Assembly (NCBI RefSeq): GCF_016864375.1
Contig: NZ_CP069356.1
Span: 1,178,001-1,242,000, forward strand
DNA length: 64,000 nt
Source of the DNA: Microvirga sp. VF16
GTDB taxonomy: Bacteria > Pseudomonadota > Alphaproteobacteria > Rhizobiales > Beijerinckiaceae
Reading direction: 5' to 3'
The notes under the pieces were generated by a model. The model was not told the origin of the DNA. It saw nothing but the letters and a program-made list of their open reading frames with translations, and searched no databases. The position numbers and the translations under genes were made by a program. Below are positions 25,980-33,841 of the stretch, one piece after another; within the stretch, counting starts at the first letter, position 1, and every line of letters starts with the position of its first letter.

Positions 25980-27983
25980 TCAGAGGTTCCTCAAGCCCGC
26001 GAACAGAGCTGCGAAGTTCGAAGAGGCCCGATAGAACACCGGCGGCTCGCCGAAGGGCGCAGGCACCGTGGCGTCCTGCCCTCCCCCAAATGTCTTGCCG
26101 GACCACACATGGACCCACTCCGCTCCTTCCGGAAGATAGGTGCTCCACTCCGTCTTCCCAGCCTGCCAGACAGGCGCGACGAGCAGGTCGGCGCCGTAGA
26201 GATAGGCATCCTGGATCGCATAGGTGCGGGGATCCTCCTCGAAATGGAGGAATAACGGACGCTGCACCGGTAGACCACGCGTGGAAGCTTCCGCCACCAG
26301 AGATTTCAGGTAGGGCGCGAGATGCACGTAGATCTTCGTCATCCGCGCGAAATGCGCGAGGACCTGCGGATCCTGGTCGATCTGCAGATTGTCGCGCGGA
26401 CGATTTCCCTCATGGGTGCGCATGACGGGCGTGAATGCGCCCATCTCGGCCCAACGCATGATGAGTTCCGCCGTACGCACATTGCCGAAGAGGCTCGTAT
26501 AGCCGCCAATGTCCGAATGGTGATAGGCATTACCGAGAAGCCCGGATGAAAGCGCACCCGAAATCACGGTCACGAGCCCGTCGTGACGAGTGAAGTCGAC
26601 CGACTGATCTCCTCCCCACAGCAGGGGGCAGTGCTTCTGAACGCCCGTGAAACCGGCGCGCATGAAGAACAGAACCTCGCCGGTCTTGCCCCGGCTCGCC
26701 ACCGCACGTGCATTTACCTCAGCCCAGAGCGTCGGCCATGCATTGTGCATCAGCTTCGCATCGACACCATTGGCGAGTTTCACATCGATCGGCAGATATT
26801 CTCCGAAATCGGCCATCCAGCCGGAGAGCCGGTAGTCGAGCATGTTCTGCCCGATCACGCGCTCGGCGAACCAGGCGGCCGCATCCGGATTAGTGAAGTC
26901 GACGACGCCGCAATCGAATTCGCCGAAATCGACAAGAGCCGTCTTTCCGGCCTCGTCCTTTGCGAAATAGCCCGCAGCGTCCGCTTCGGGGAACAGGGAG
27001 CCATCGACGGCAAGGTAGGGGTTCACGTAGCCGAGGAAGCGAATGCCGCGGTCTTCCAGCTCCGCGATGCGCTGGCGCAGGCCCGGATAGCGGTCGTCGT
27101 TGGCCTTCCAGTCCCAGAACAGACGCGCGCCGAATGAGGTGTGGCGCAGGCCCACCCAATCCTCGCACCAGAGACCGGAGACCTTCGTGCCAGCCGCAAT
27201 GATGGCCTCCAGCCGGTCGAAGGAATTGGCGCCATCCTTCAGGCCGATGATCGCGCCGCCATAAACCCATTCAGGCAGCGGCGGCTGGCGGCCGAAGCGC
27301 TCTGACATGGCTTCAACGAGAGAGATGAAGGTGGGACGGGCCGTGAGCTCGATTCGCTCCGGCACGGCCCAGATCTCGATTTCGTGGAAGCCGGCGCGGC
27401 GGAAGTCGAAGGCCGAATAGGCATTCGTCTCCACGTGCAGCGCATACCGACGGGACGACAGATAGGTGGGCTGCGGATAATTGGTGTTCCAGTAATCGCC
27501 ACCGGATTTTCCGGTCACGTCCGACTTGAAGGTGATTTCCGTGGTCTTGTCACGTCCGACCCCGGGCTCGGACGTCCAGAGAGGAAAGCGGCGCCCGCGC
27601 ATGTCGAAATACGACATCTGCTCGCCGCCGCCCCACACATGTTCGCCCTGCTCCGCATGAATGCGAATCCAGATCCTATTAAGGGCGGCATCCTCAGCCC
27701 GAAAGGCAATGGCGCCATTCCTGCCGTCGCCGGAAACCTGAAGGATCAGTCGAACGGGCTGCCCTGGGGCTGCAGAAAAGGCGATGTGGGAGCCGGATAC
27801 GACCGCATGGGCGAGCGGCGTCCGCTCGATGATGTAATCCTCGATATCAAAATTGCCGCGGTACATGTCCATCCGCGCATCGCCCTGCCCTACGAAAAGG
27901 CACGGCGCATCGCTGCGATGACGCAGGACAAGCCTTCCGTCGAGAACGAGATCGAAGCCGTTGTCGGTCGTGTGGATCTGCAT
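25980..27983 (-). CDS. yihQ: Sulfoquinovosidase (GH31, YihQ type)
   Basis: Retaining alpha-glycosidase of 667 residues that cleaves sulfoquinovosides such as sulfoquinovosyl glycerol. It is collinear with E. coli YihQ over its whole length. The catalytic nucleophile is Asp392 in WMADFGEY and the acid/base is Asp459 in WGGDQSVDF. The residues that recognise the sulfonate in YihQ (Arg301, Trp304, Tyr508) correspond by spacing to Arg287, Trp290 and Tyr495. Glu274 stands where YihQ has Gln288. There is no signal peptide, so the substrate must be imported. It starts 9 bases after the SDR stop. This signature separates it from ordinary alpha-glucosidases such as the second GH31 of this window. Confidence 0.94.
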   Translation of the reverse strand: MQIHTTDNGFDLVLDGRLVLRHRSDAPCLFVGQGDARMDMYRGNFDIEDYIIERTPLAHAVVSGSHIAFSAAPGQPVRLILQVSGDGRNGAIAFRAEDAALNRIWIRIHAEQGEHVWGGGEQMSYFDMRGRRFPLWTSEPGVGRDKTTEITFKSDVTGKSGGDYWNTNYPQPTYLSSRRYALHVETNAYSAFDFRRAGFHEIEIWAVPERIELTARPTFISLVEAMSERFGRQPPLPEWVYGGAIIGLKDGANSFDRLEAIIAAGTKVSGLWCEDWVGLRHTSFGARLFWDWKANDDRYPGLRQRIAELEDRGIRFLGYVNPYLAVDGSLFPEADAAGYFAKDEAGKTALVDFGEFDCGVVDFTNPDAAAWFAERVIGQNMLDYRLSGWMADFGEYLPIDVKLANGVDAKLMHNAWPTLWAEVNARAVASRGKTGEVLFFMRAGFTGVQKHCPLLWGGDQSVDFTRHDGLVTVISGALSSGLLGNAYHHSDIGGYTSLFGNVRTAELIMRWAEMGAFTPVMRTHEGNRPRDNLQIDQDPQVLAHFARMTKIYVHLAPYLKSLVAEASTRGLPVQRPLFLHFEEDPRTYAIQDAYLYGADLLVAPVWQAGKTEWSTYLPEGAEWVHVWSGKTFGGGQDATVPAPFGEPPVFYRASSNFAALFAGLRNL

Positions 27984-27992
27984 GGGACGCTC

Positions 27993-28757
27993 TCAGTTCT
28001 GGGTCAAGCCGGCATCGACGATGAAATTCGCGCCAGTGCAGCCGCCGCTCTCGTCGGAGCCGAGGAAGAGGGCCATCTTCGCCACATGGCTGGCATCGAG
28101 CCGGAACTTCAATGCCTGGAGATCGAGGAATTGCTGGTTCAGTTCGGGCGTCAGCCAGAGCTGCTTCTGGCGTTCCGTGAGGATTGCGCCGGGCACGATG
28201 CAGTTGACCCGGATATTGGACGGTCCCAACTCGCGGGCGAGCGTGCGGGTCATGCCGTTGATGGCCGCCTTCGCGGTCGTGTATCCGACCATGCCGGGGC
28301 GGCCGCGCATCCACGAAATGGAGCCGAGCATGATGACGGAGCCTGCGCCCCGTGCCGCCATGCCCTTCACAACCGCCTGCGTTGCGAAGAACTGATGGTC
28401 GAGATTCAGGGCAAGCGCGCTCCGCCAGTAATCCGGCTCCACCTCGGCCATGTCGTGCCGGTCATCCTTGCCGGCATTGTTGACGAGCACATCCACGCCG
28501 CCAAGATCATTCTCGATCCTGGCCAGCACCTCGCGGAGCGCCGGAATGTCGGTGACGTCGCAGGGGTGGAAAGTGGCTCCCGTTGCATCTGCCAGGGCAT
28601 TGCCCGGCTCCTGCGCGATATCGATGAAGGAGACCCGTGCCCCCTGCGCCACGAAGGCCTTCACCATCTCCTCGCCGATCCCGGACGCACCGCCCGTGAT
28701 GACGACGGAGCGATCTTGAAGGGAGCGGTACTGAACCGTTGAGTAATCGAACGACAT
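27993..28757 (-). CDS. SDR oxidoreductase, probable sulfoquinovose dehydrogenase
   Basis: A 254-residue classical short-chain dehydrogenase. The cofactor motif TGGASGIG is at 21-28, NNAG at 93-96, the catalytic Tyr159 and Lys163 are in YTTAK, and Ser146 or Ser148 is in MLGSIS. Acidic Asp46 after the second strand favours NAD over NADP. In the sulfo-ED pathway an SDR enzyme oxidises sulfoquinovose at C1 to sulfogluconolactone, and here the gene lies between the lactonase and the sulfoquinovosidase. As an isolated sequence it could equally be a glucose or other aldose dehydrogenase; the context gives the call. Confidence 0.82.
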   Translation of the reverse strand: MSFDYSTVQYRSLQDRSVVITGGASGIGEEMVKAFVAQGARVSFIDIAQEPGNALADATGATFHPCDVTDIPALREVLARIENDLGGVDVLVNNAGKDDRHDMAEVEPDYWRSALALNLDHQFFATQAVVKGMAARGAGSVIMLGSISWMRGRPGMVGYTTAKAAINGMTRTLARELGPSNIRVNCIVPGAILTERQKQLWLTPELNQQFLDLQALKFRLDASHVAKMALFLGSDESGGCTGANFIVDAGLTQN

Positions 28758-28769
28758 CGCGAAGCGGCC

Positions 28770-29651
28770 TTAAACGGATGGATCAAAGCGGGTTTCGGGC
28801 AGGCCCGGCACATCGACCGGCATGGCGAACAGGCTCCCCGAATGCGGAAAGGCTTCGAGTTCTTCGACAGAGCGGCCGGTGCGGGCGGAGGTCACGTAAA
28901 GGGTCTTCCGATCATGGCCTCCGAAACAGACCATGGTGGGGCACCGGGCCGGAACAGGATATTCCGCCAGGAAACGGCCATCGGGCGCGTAGCGCTGTAT
29001 CCGTCCGCCCTCGAACAAGGCCGTCCAATAGCAGCCCTCCATATCCACCGCCGCGCCGTCGGGGCGGCTCCGGTTGGTCTCGGTCGGCTCAAGGCGCGCG
29101 AACAGGGTCTTGTCCGTCGCCGCGCCGGTCGCAGGATCATAGGCGTAGCGCCATACGGTGAATGTCGGCGTATCGGAATGATAGAGCGTGCGCCCGTCCG
29201 GCGAAAAGGCGACGCCGTTCGACGTGAGAAGACCGCCTGCGAGTTCCGCAAGCCCTCGCCGGTCGTAGCGGTAGAGATGAGCCTTGCCGCCATCCTTTGG
29301 CTCATCGATGGTGCCGGCGATGAAGCGGCCTGCGGGATCGACACGGCCGTCATTGAAGCGGCTAGTGCGCTGATCTTCCGGATTGTCGGCCAGCTTCGTC
29401 TCAGGCTTTCCCAGAGCATCCAGCGACCAGAGCCCCGAGCGAAACCCCGCGATGAAGCCTCCGCCCTTCCGGAACCCGATGCAGCCGATCTCCTCGGGCA
29501 TAGCCATGACGATGTGCTCGCCCGTGCTGGGCCAGAAGCGATGAAGCGCCTTGCACTTGATGTCGACGAAGAACAGCGCCTGCTCGTCGGCGTCCCAGAT
29601 CGGGCACTCGCCCAGTTGTGCGCGAACATCGAGGGCGACAGTGAGCGGCAT
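28770..29651 (-). CDS. SMP-30/gluconolactonase family, probable sulfogluconolactonase
   Basis: Six-bladed beta-propeller lactonase of 293 residues. Metal ligands typical of SMP-30 can be placed: Glu15 in LGECPIWD, Asn in RFNDGRVDP, and the later NGVAFSPDGRTLYHSDT with Asn and Asp. Hydrolysis of an aldonolactone to the aldonate is the family reaction. In this operon it would open sulfogluconolactone to sulfogluconate. The frame is open 24 codons upstream, but the start chosen (MPLTVALDV) sits 11 bases after the aldolase stop, as expected in this packed operon. A plain gluconolactonase is the alternative. Confidence 0.83.
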   Translation of the reverse strand: MPLTVALDVRAQLGECPIWDADEQALFFVDIKCKALHRFWPSTGEHIVMAMPEEIGCIGFRKGGGFIAGFRSGLWSLDALGKPETKLADNPEDQRTSRFNDGRVDPAGRFIAGTIDEPKDGGKAHLYRYDRRGLAELAGGLLTSNGVAFSPDGRTLYHSDTPTFTVWRYAYDPATGAATDKTLFARLEPTETNRSRPDGAAVDMEGCYWTALFEGGRIQRYAPDGRFLAEYPVPARCPTMVCFGGHDRKTLYVTSARTGRSVEELEAFPHSGSLFAMPVDVPGLPETRFDPSV

Positions 29652-29662
29652 TTCACGAAACC

Positions 29663-30469
29663 TCAATAGGCTGCGGCTGGAGCGTTCGATGCTACAGGCT
29701 GATCGCGCAGGGCGCCCAGCCATTCGGAAGCACGGCCCGTCATCATGGCGATGTCGGATGCCACTGCCACGTAGCTGTAGCCATAGCCGATAAAGCGGCG
29801 CACCATGTCCGGGTTGGGTCCGACGACGCCGACCGGCTTGCCGGCATCGCGTGCCATCTTGGCGGCCTTCTCGATCAGCGCCTGAACGTCGGGATGCGCG
29901 ATATTGCCGATATGCCCCATGGCGGCAGCGAGATCGCCTGGGCCTACGAACAGTGCGTCGATCCCGGGCACCGCCGCGATCTCAGGCAGCCGCTCGATGG
30001 CCTCGGGCGTCTCCAGCTGGACGATCACCGCGACCTGGTCATTGGCACGCTTGAGATAGTCCGCAGCGCGGCCGAAGCGCGAACCGCGATGGACCGCAGC
30101 GACGCCGCGAACGCCCTCGGGCGGATACTTCGCAAACGAGACGGCCTGGCGGGCTTCCTCCACGGTCTGAACGAAGGGAACCATGATCGTCTGGGCGCCT
30201 GCATCGAGCACGCGCTTCACGAGCACCTGATCGTTCCAGGCGAGCCGCACGACCGCATCGGCCGGCGTGCAGCCGATGGCTCGCAGGATATGGGCCAGGT
30301 CCGCCACTTCGATCGGCACGTGCTCCATGTCGACGACGAGGAAGTCGAAGCCGCTATAGCCCATCGCTTCCGCGGTCGCGGGGGCTGCTGCCATGAGCCA
30401 AGTTCCGAGCGGCGGGCGCGGCCCCTCGCCTTTCAGCCAGCCTTTGAAGCGGTTCTCGATGTCGATCAT
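29663..30469 (-). CDS. HpcH/HpaI class II aldolase, probable KDSG aldolase
   Basis: Metal-dependent pyruvate aldolase of 268 residues. The active-site elements are His50 in DMEH, Arg75 in VRLAW, and the metal ligands Glu153 in VQLETPEA and Asp179 in VGPGDL. The family splits 2-keto-3-deoxy acids into pyruvate and an aldehyde. Here the predicted substrate is 2-keto-3,6-dideoxy-6-sulfogluconate, giving pyruvate and 3-sulfolactaldehyde. It lies 9 bases after the dehydratase gene and 11 bases before the lactonase. KDPG-type Eda is a different fold, so it is not a standard Entner-Doudoroff aldolase. A broken paralogue is near 59 kb. Confidence 0.85.
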   Translation of the reverse strand: MIDIENRFKGWLKGEGPRPPLGTWLMAAAPATAEAMGYSGFDFLVVDMEHVPIEVADLAHILRAIGCTPADAVVRLAWNDQVLVKRVLDAGAQTIMVPFVQTVEEARQAVSFAKYPPEGVRGVAAVHRGSRFGRAADYLKRANDQVAVIVQLETPEAIERLPEIAAVPGIDALFVGPGDLAAAMGHIGNIAHPDVQALIEKAAKMARDAGKPVGVVGPNPDMVRRFIGYGYSYVAVASDIAMMTGRASEWLGALRDQPVASNAPAAAY

Positions 30470-30478
30470 GACGTGACC

Positions 30479-32212
30479 TTAGAAGATTGACGGCTCGACC
30501 ACCGGGCCGGGCGTGCTGAGGAAATCGAAATCGCAGCCCTGATCGGCCTGCGAGACATGGCGCTGGTAGAGCGCCGCGAAGGACCGGTCGTAGACATGCG
30601 CGGTCGGCTTCCATTCGGCGCGGCGGCGCACCAACTCGGTCTCGTCGACCTTCATGTCGAGGCGTCCGGCCTCGACATCGAGTTCCACGAGATCGCCCGT
30701 TCTGAGGAGCCCAAGAGGACCGCCCACAGCCGCTTCAGGAGCCACGTGCAGAATGCAGGTGCCGTAATGGGTGCCGCTCATGCGTCCGTCGCAGATGCGG
30801 ACCATGTCTCGCACGCCTTGGCGAAGGAGCTTCTTCGGGATCGGCAGATTTCCCCATTCCGGCATGCCCGGCGCCCCGACAGGGCCGGCATTGCGGAGCA
30901 CGATGACCGTATCCTCCGTGATGTCGAGATCGGGATTGTCGATGGTCCGGTTCATCTCGGCCGGGCTGTCGAAGACGAGCGCCGGCCCCACATGCTTGAG
31001 GAATTTCGGGTTCGCCGCCGAGGACTTCATCACGGCACCGTTCGGGGCGAGATTGCCGCGCAGGACGGCCAGCGTCTTGCCGCGCGAGAGCGGCACGACT
31101 GGATTGTCCTCTCCACGGATGACGTCGTCATTCCAGCACTCGGCCCTGGCGATGTTCTCACCCAGCGCCTTGCCGTTCACGGTCATGGCACCCTGGTCGA
31201 GATGCCGCTCCAGCTTCCTGAGCATCGCGAGCAATCCGCCCGCGAAGTAGAAGTCCTCCATCAGGTACTCGCCGGACGGGAAGAGGTTGGCACAGACCGG
31301 CACCTTGCCTGCCATGTCGGACATGTCATCGAGGCTCAGGTCGACATTGGCACGGCGTGCCATGGCGATCAGGTGCACGGCAGCATTGGTGGAGCCCCCA
31401 AGCGCCATGTAAGCAACAAGCCCGTTGCGGAAGCTCTTCGCATCGAGGAAACGGGATGGCTTCCAGTCTTCCCAGATCATCTCCACGATACGCTCGCCGC
31501 AGGCGGACGCCATGCGCGGATGGCCGCTGTCAGCGGCCGGTATCGAGGACGCGCCCGGAAGCGTGAGGCCCATGGCGTCCACGATGGATGTCATGGTGGA
31601 GGCCGTTCCCATGGTGTTGCAGGTGCCAATGGAGCGAGTCATCCGGCTTTCCAGATCGACCCAATCGGCTTGCGTAATGTTGCCCGCCCGGAGTTCGTCC
31701 CAGTATTTCTTAGTGTGCGTACCCGCCCCGGTCTTCTGGCCGCGCCACTGTCCGTTCGACATCGGACCGGCCGGGCAGTAGATCACCGGAATGTCCATGC
31801 TGATCGCACCCATGAGAAGGCCGGGCGTGGACTTGTCGCAGCCGCCCAGCAGCACGGCCCCGTCGATGGGATGCGAACGCAGGAGTTCTTCCACCTCCAT
31901 GGCGAGGAAGTTGCGATAGAGCATCGTGGTGGGCTTCACCATCACCTCGCCGACCGACAGGGCCGGCAATTCCACCGGATATCCGCCCGCCTGCCAGACG
32001 CCGCGCTTTACGGCCTCCGCGCGATCGCGCAGATGCGAATGGCAGGGGCTCAGGTCGCTCCAGGTATTGATGATCGCAACGACGGGCTTCCCGAGGAACT
32101 CCTCCCGACGCATGCCCATCTGCTGGGTGCGCTGGCGATGCGCGAAGCCGCGCATGTCGTCGGAGGCGAACCAACGCTGGCTACGGAGCTCCCCGATATT
32201 TCGGCGTGTCAT
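30479..32212 (-). CDS. IlvD/Edd dehydratase, probable sulfogluconate dehydratase
   Basis: Iron-sulfur sugar-acid dehydratase of 577 residues. Three Cys likely to ligate the cluster are Cys57 (LSPCHSH), Cys125 (GGCDKSTP) and Cys198 (GTCNTMG). In the sulfo-ED route this enzyme removes water from 6-deoxy-6-sulfogluconate to give KDSG. Sequence alone fits any member of the sugar-acid branch (gluconate, arabonate or xylonate dehydratase); the downstream sulfoquinovosidase and TauE give the specific call. It is the first intact gene of the cassette, and its ribosome site AAGGAAC overlaps the final codons of a permease stump. Confidence 0.85.
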   Translation of the reverse strand: MTRRNIGELRSQRWFASDDMRGFAHRQRTQQMGMRREEFLGKPVVAIINTWSDLSPCHSHLRDRAEAVKRGVWQAGGYPVELPALSVGEVMVKPTTMLYRNFLAMEVEELLRSHPIDGAVLLGGCDKSTPGLLMGAISMDIPVIYCPAGPMSNGQWRGQKTGAGTHTKKYWDELRAGNITQADWVDLESRMTRSIGTCNTMGTASTMTSIVDAMGLTLPGASSIPAADSGHPRMASACGERIVEMIWEDWKPSRFLDAKSFRNGLVAYMALGGSTNAAVHLIAMARRANVDLSLDDMSDMAGKVPVCANLFPSGEYLMEDFYFAGGLLAMLRKLERHLDQGAMTVNGKALGENIARAECWNDDVIRGEDNPVVPLSRGKTLAVLRGNLAPNGAVMKSSAANPKFLKHVGPALVFDSPAEMNRTIDNPDLDITEDTVIVLRNAGPVGAPGMPEWGNLPIPKKLLRQGVRDMVRICDGRMSGTHYGTCILHVAPEAAVGGPLGLLRTGDLVELDVEAGRLDMKVDETELVRRRAEWKPTAHVYDRSFAALYQRHVSQADQGCDFDFLSTPGPVVEPSIF

Positions 32213-32224
32213 CTCAAAAGTTCC

Positions 32225-32320
32225 TTATCCCTTGATGCTGCCGGAGGTCAGGCCGGATACGACATGCTCCTGGAGGATCACGATCAGGACCGCGACGGGC
32301 ACGATAACCCACGAACGCCG
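32225..32320 (-). pseudogene. C-terminal stump of an ABC sugar permease
   Basis: On the minus strand the last 24 codons before the TAA at 32225-32227 read PVAVLIVILQEHVVSGLTSG and then SIKG. This is the unmistakable ending of MalG/UgpE-type permeases. Upstream of about residue -30 the resemblance stops. No binding protein, second permease or ATPase accompanies it. It ends 12 bases before the dehydratase start, so the permease was once the gene before the cassette and was probably its importer. The following 32321-32597 stretch shows no gene that I can support. Confidence 0.75.
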
Positions 32321-32597
32321 CCAAGACCGCTGGTACTAGGACCTTAAAACAGGGTGCCGCTACGCATACGGCCAGCCGCTCCATCCGAAGACTGGACTGG
32401 CGGGAAATGGACTCAGCTGTTACCTAGCAGCATCTACAGTATGCCTTCTGAAGGCTTCCATCGGTCATCGTCTTGGCGAACGCAAGGCTTGGGCTGTCAT
32501 TCACAACGTGCTCGACGCGAACCACGCCACATACATGTGCCCTAGGCAGGTCGGTCGCGCCGGTGTTTCGTCGAGTAGGAGAGCCGCCGCGGCACCG

Positions 32598-33797
32598 TCA
32601 TCTCAGACTGAGCGAATAATCCAATGCCTTTATCACTCCTCTCAGTTCGGCCAAGCCTTTAAGGCGTCCAATTGCGGTATAGCCTGGGTTAACGCGCTTG
32701 CCTGAATTGAGGTCATCAAGCATACGATGGCCATGATCGGGGCGGAATGGGATCTTCGTGCTCTCTGGCCGCTGACGATCCTCCTTCAGGAGGGCATCAA
32801 GGACTGCAACCATACCGACGTCACCTTCGAGATGGTCCGCTTCATAGAAGCTCAGTCCATCTTGCTCCCGTCGCGTTGCCCTCAGATGAGCAAAGTGGAT
32901 GCGCGATGCAAAGCGGCGGGCCATGGCGGGAAGGTCGTTATCCGCCCGCACCCCGAGACTACCCGTGCAGAAGCACATCCCATTTGCGTCAGACGGCACG
33001 GCCGTGAACAAAGCCGCATAGTCCTCCTCCGTCGACGCAACGCGCGGTAGCCCGAAAAGCGGCCGTGGCGGGTCGTCCGGATGGAGTGTGAGCTTGACCG
33101 ACAGGCTCTCCGCGACGGGGGTAACCTGCTCCAAGAACTCGACCAGGTGCTTGCGCAGCTTCGCAGCGTCGATACCTTCATAGGCGGCAAGCCGGTCGCG
33201 GAACGCCTCCAGGCTCAAGGCATCGGTCGTGGATCCGGGCAGGCCTGCTGCGATGGTTTTCGTCAGCCGTTCGACAGCAGCATCGTCGAGTGCATCGGCC
33301 GCCGTCCGCGCCCGCACCTGAGCCTCCTGATCGTAGGAGTTCTCGGCACCGGGACGTTTCAGGATATAGAGGTCGAAGGCCGCGAATGCATCCTGGTCAA
33401 AACGCAGGGCCGTTGCCCCTGTCGGAAGCGGCCAATCGAGATCCGTCCGGGTCCAGTCCACCACAGGCATGAAGTTGTAGCAAATGATCTTCAGGCCGCC
33501 GTGGGCCGCGGCCTCAAGGCTTGCGATCCACGCCGCGATCGATTGCTTCGCACCGGCTCCATGCCGTTTAATGTCGTCGGCGACGGGGATGCTCTCGATC
33601 ACTGACCACCTCAACGGCGAGCGCCCAGGTGGCGTGATCTCAATAAGGTCGCGGTGGCGCTCAACATCGTTGAGCGACCACGCCTCGCCCGGCGGGACAT
33701 GATGGAGCGCGGAGACAATATCCGTGGCTCCTGCCTGACGAACCGCATCCAGCGTTACCGGATCATTGGGGCCGAACCATCGCCAAGCTTGTCTCAT
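32598..33797 (-). CDS. uxuA: Mannonate dehydratase
   Basis: TIM-barrel dehydratase of 399 residues that converts D-mannonate to 2-keto-3-deoxygluconate. The opening MRQAWRWFGPNDPV and ALHHVPPGEAW is typical, as are the central KLTLHPDDPPRPLFGLPRV with metal-binding His, and the later CFCTGSLG-like segment (MCFCTGSLGVR) with the conserved Cys. It is the last gene of an ABC/GH31 operon, 44 bases after the GH31 gene. It shows that this operon feeds a hexuronate or mannonate branch. The mannitol dehydrogenase-family enzyme near 21 kb could supply mannonate if it is a fructuronate reductase. Confidence 0.94.
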   Translation of the reverse strand: MRQAWRWFGPNDPVTLDAVRQAGATDIVSALHHVPPGEAWSLNDVERHRDLIEITPPGRSPLRWSVIESIPVADDIKRHGAGAKQSIAAWIASLEAAAHGGLKIICYNFMPVVDWTRTDLDWPLPTGATALRFDQDAFAAFDLYILKRPGAENSYDQEAQVRARTAADALDDAAVERLTKTIAAGLPGSTTDALSLEAFRDRLAAYEGIDAAKLRKHLVEFLEQVTPVAESLSVKLTLHPDDPPRPLFGLPRVASTEEDYAALFTAVPSDANGMCFCTGSLGVRADNDLPAMARRFASRIHFAHLRATRREQDGLSFYEADHLEGDVGMVAVLDALLKEDRQRPESTKIPFRPDHGHRMLDDLNSGKRVNPGYTAIGRLKGLAELRGVIKALDYSLSLR

Positions 33798-33841
33798 GGA
33801 TCACGTCCTTCATGCTGTTTGAGTGTCGATGCGGTACGCTC

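Noticed and set aside
30479..32212. Classic Entner-Doudoroff Edd/Eda pair
   Set aside because: The dehydratase is of the sugar-acid branch, the aldolase is an HpcH/HpaI metal enzyme and not Eda, and a sulfoquinovosidase and sulfonate exporter share the operon.
30557..32347. A 596-codon open frame on the plus strand opposite the dehydratase gene
   Set aside because: Rich in Arg, His and Gly, no family features, and exactly antisense to a well-supported gene. High-GC codon bias opens such frames.
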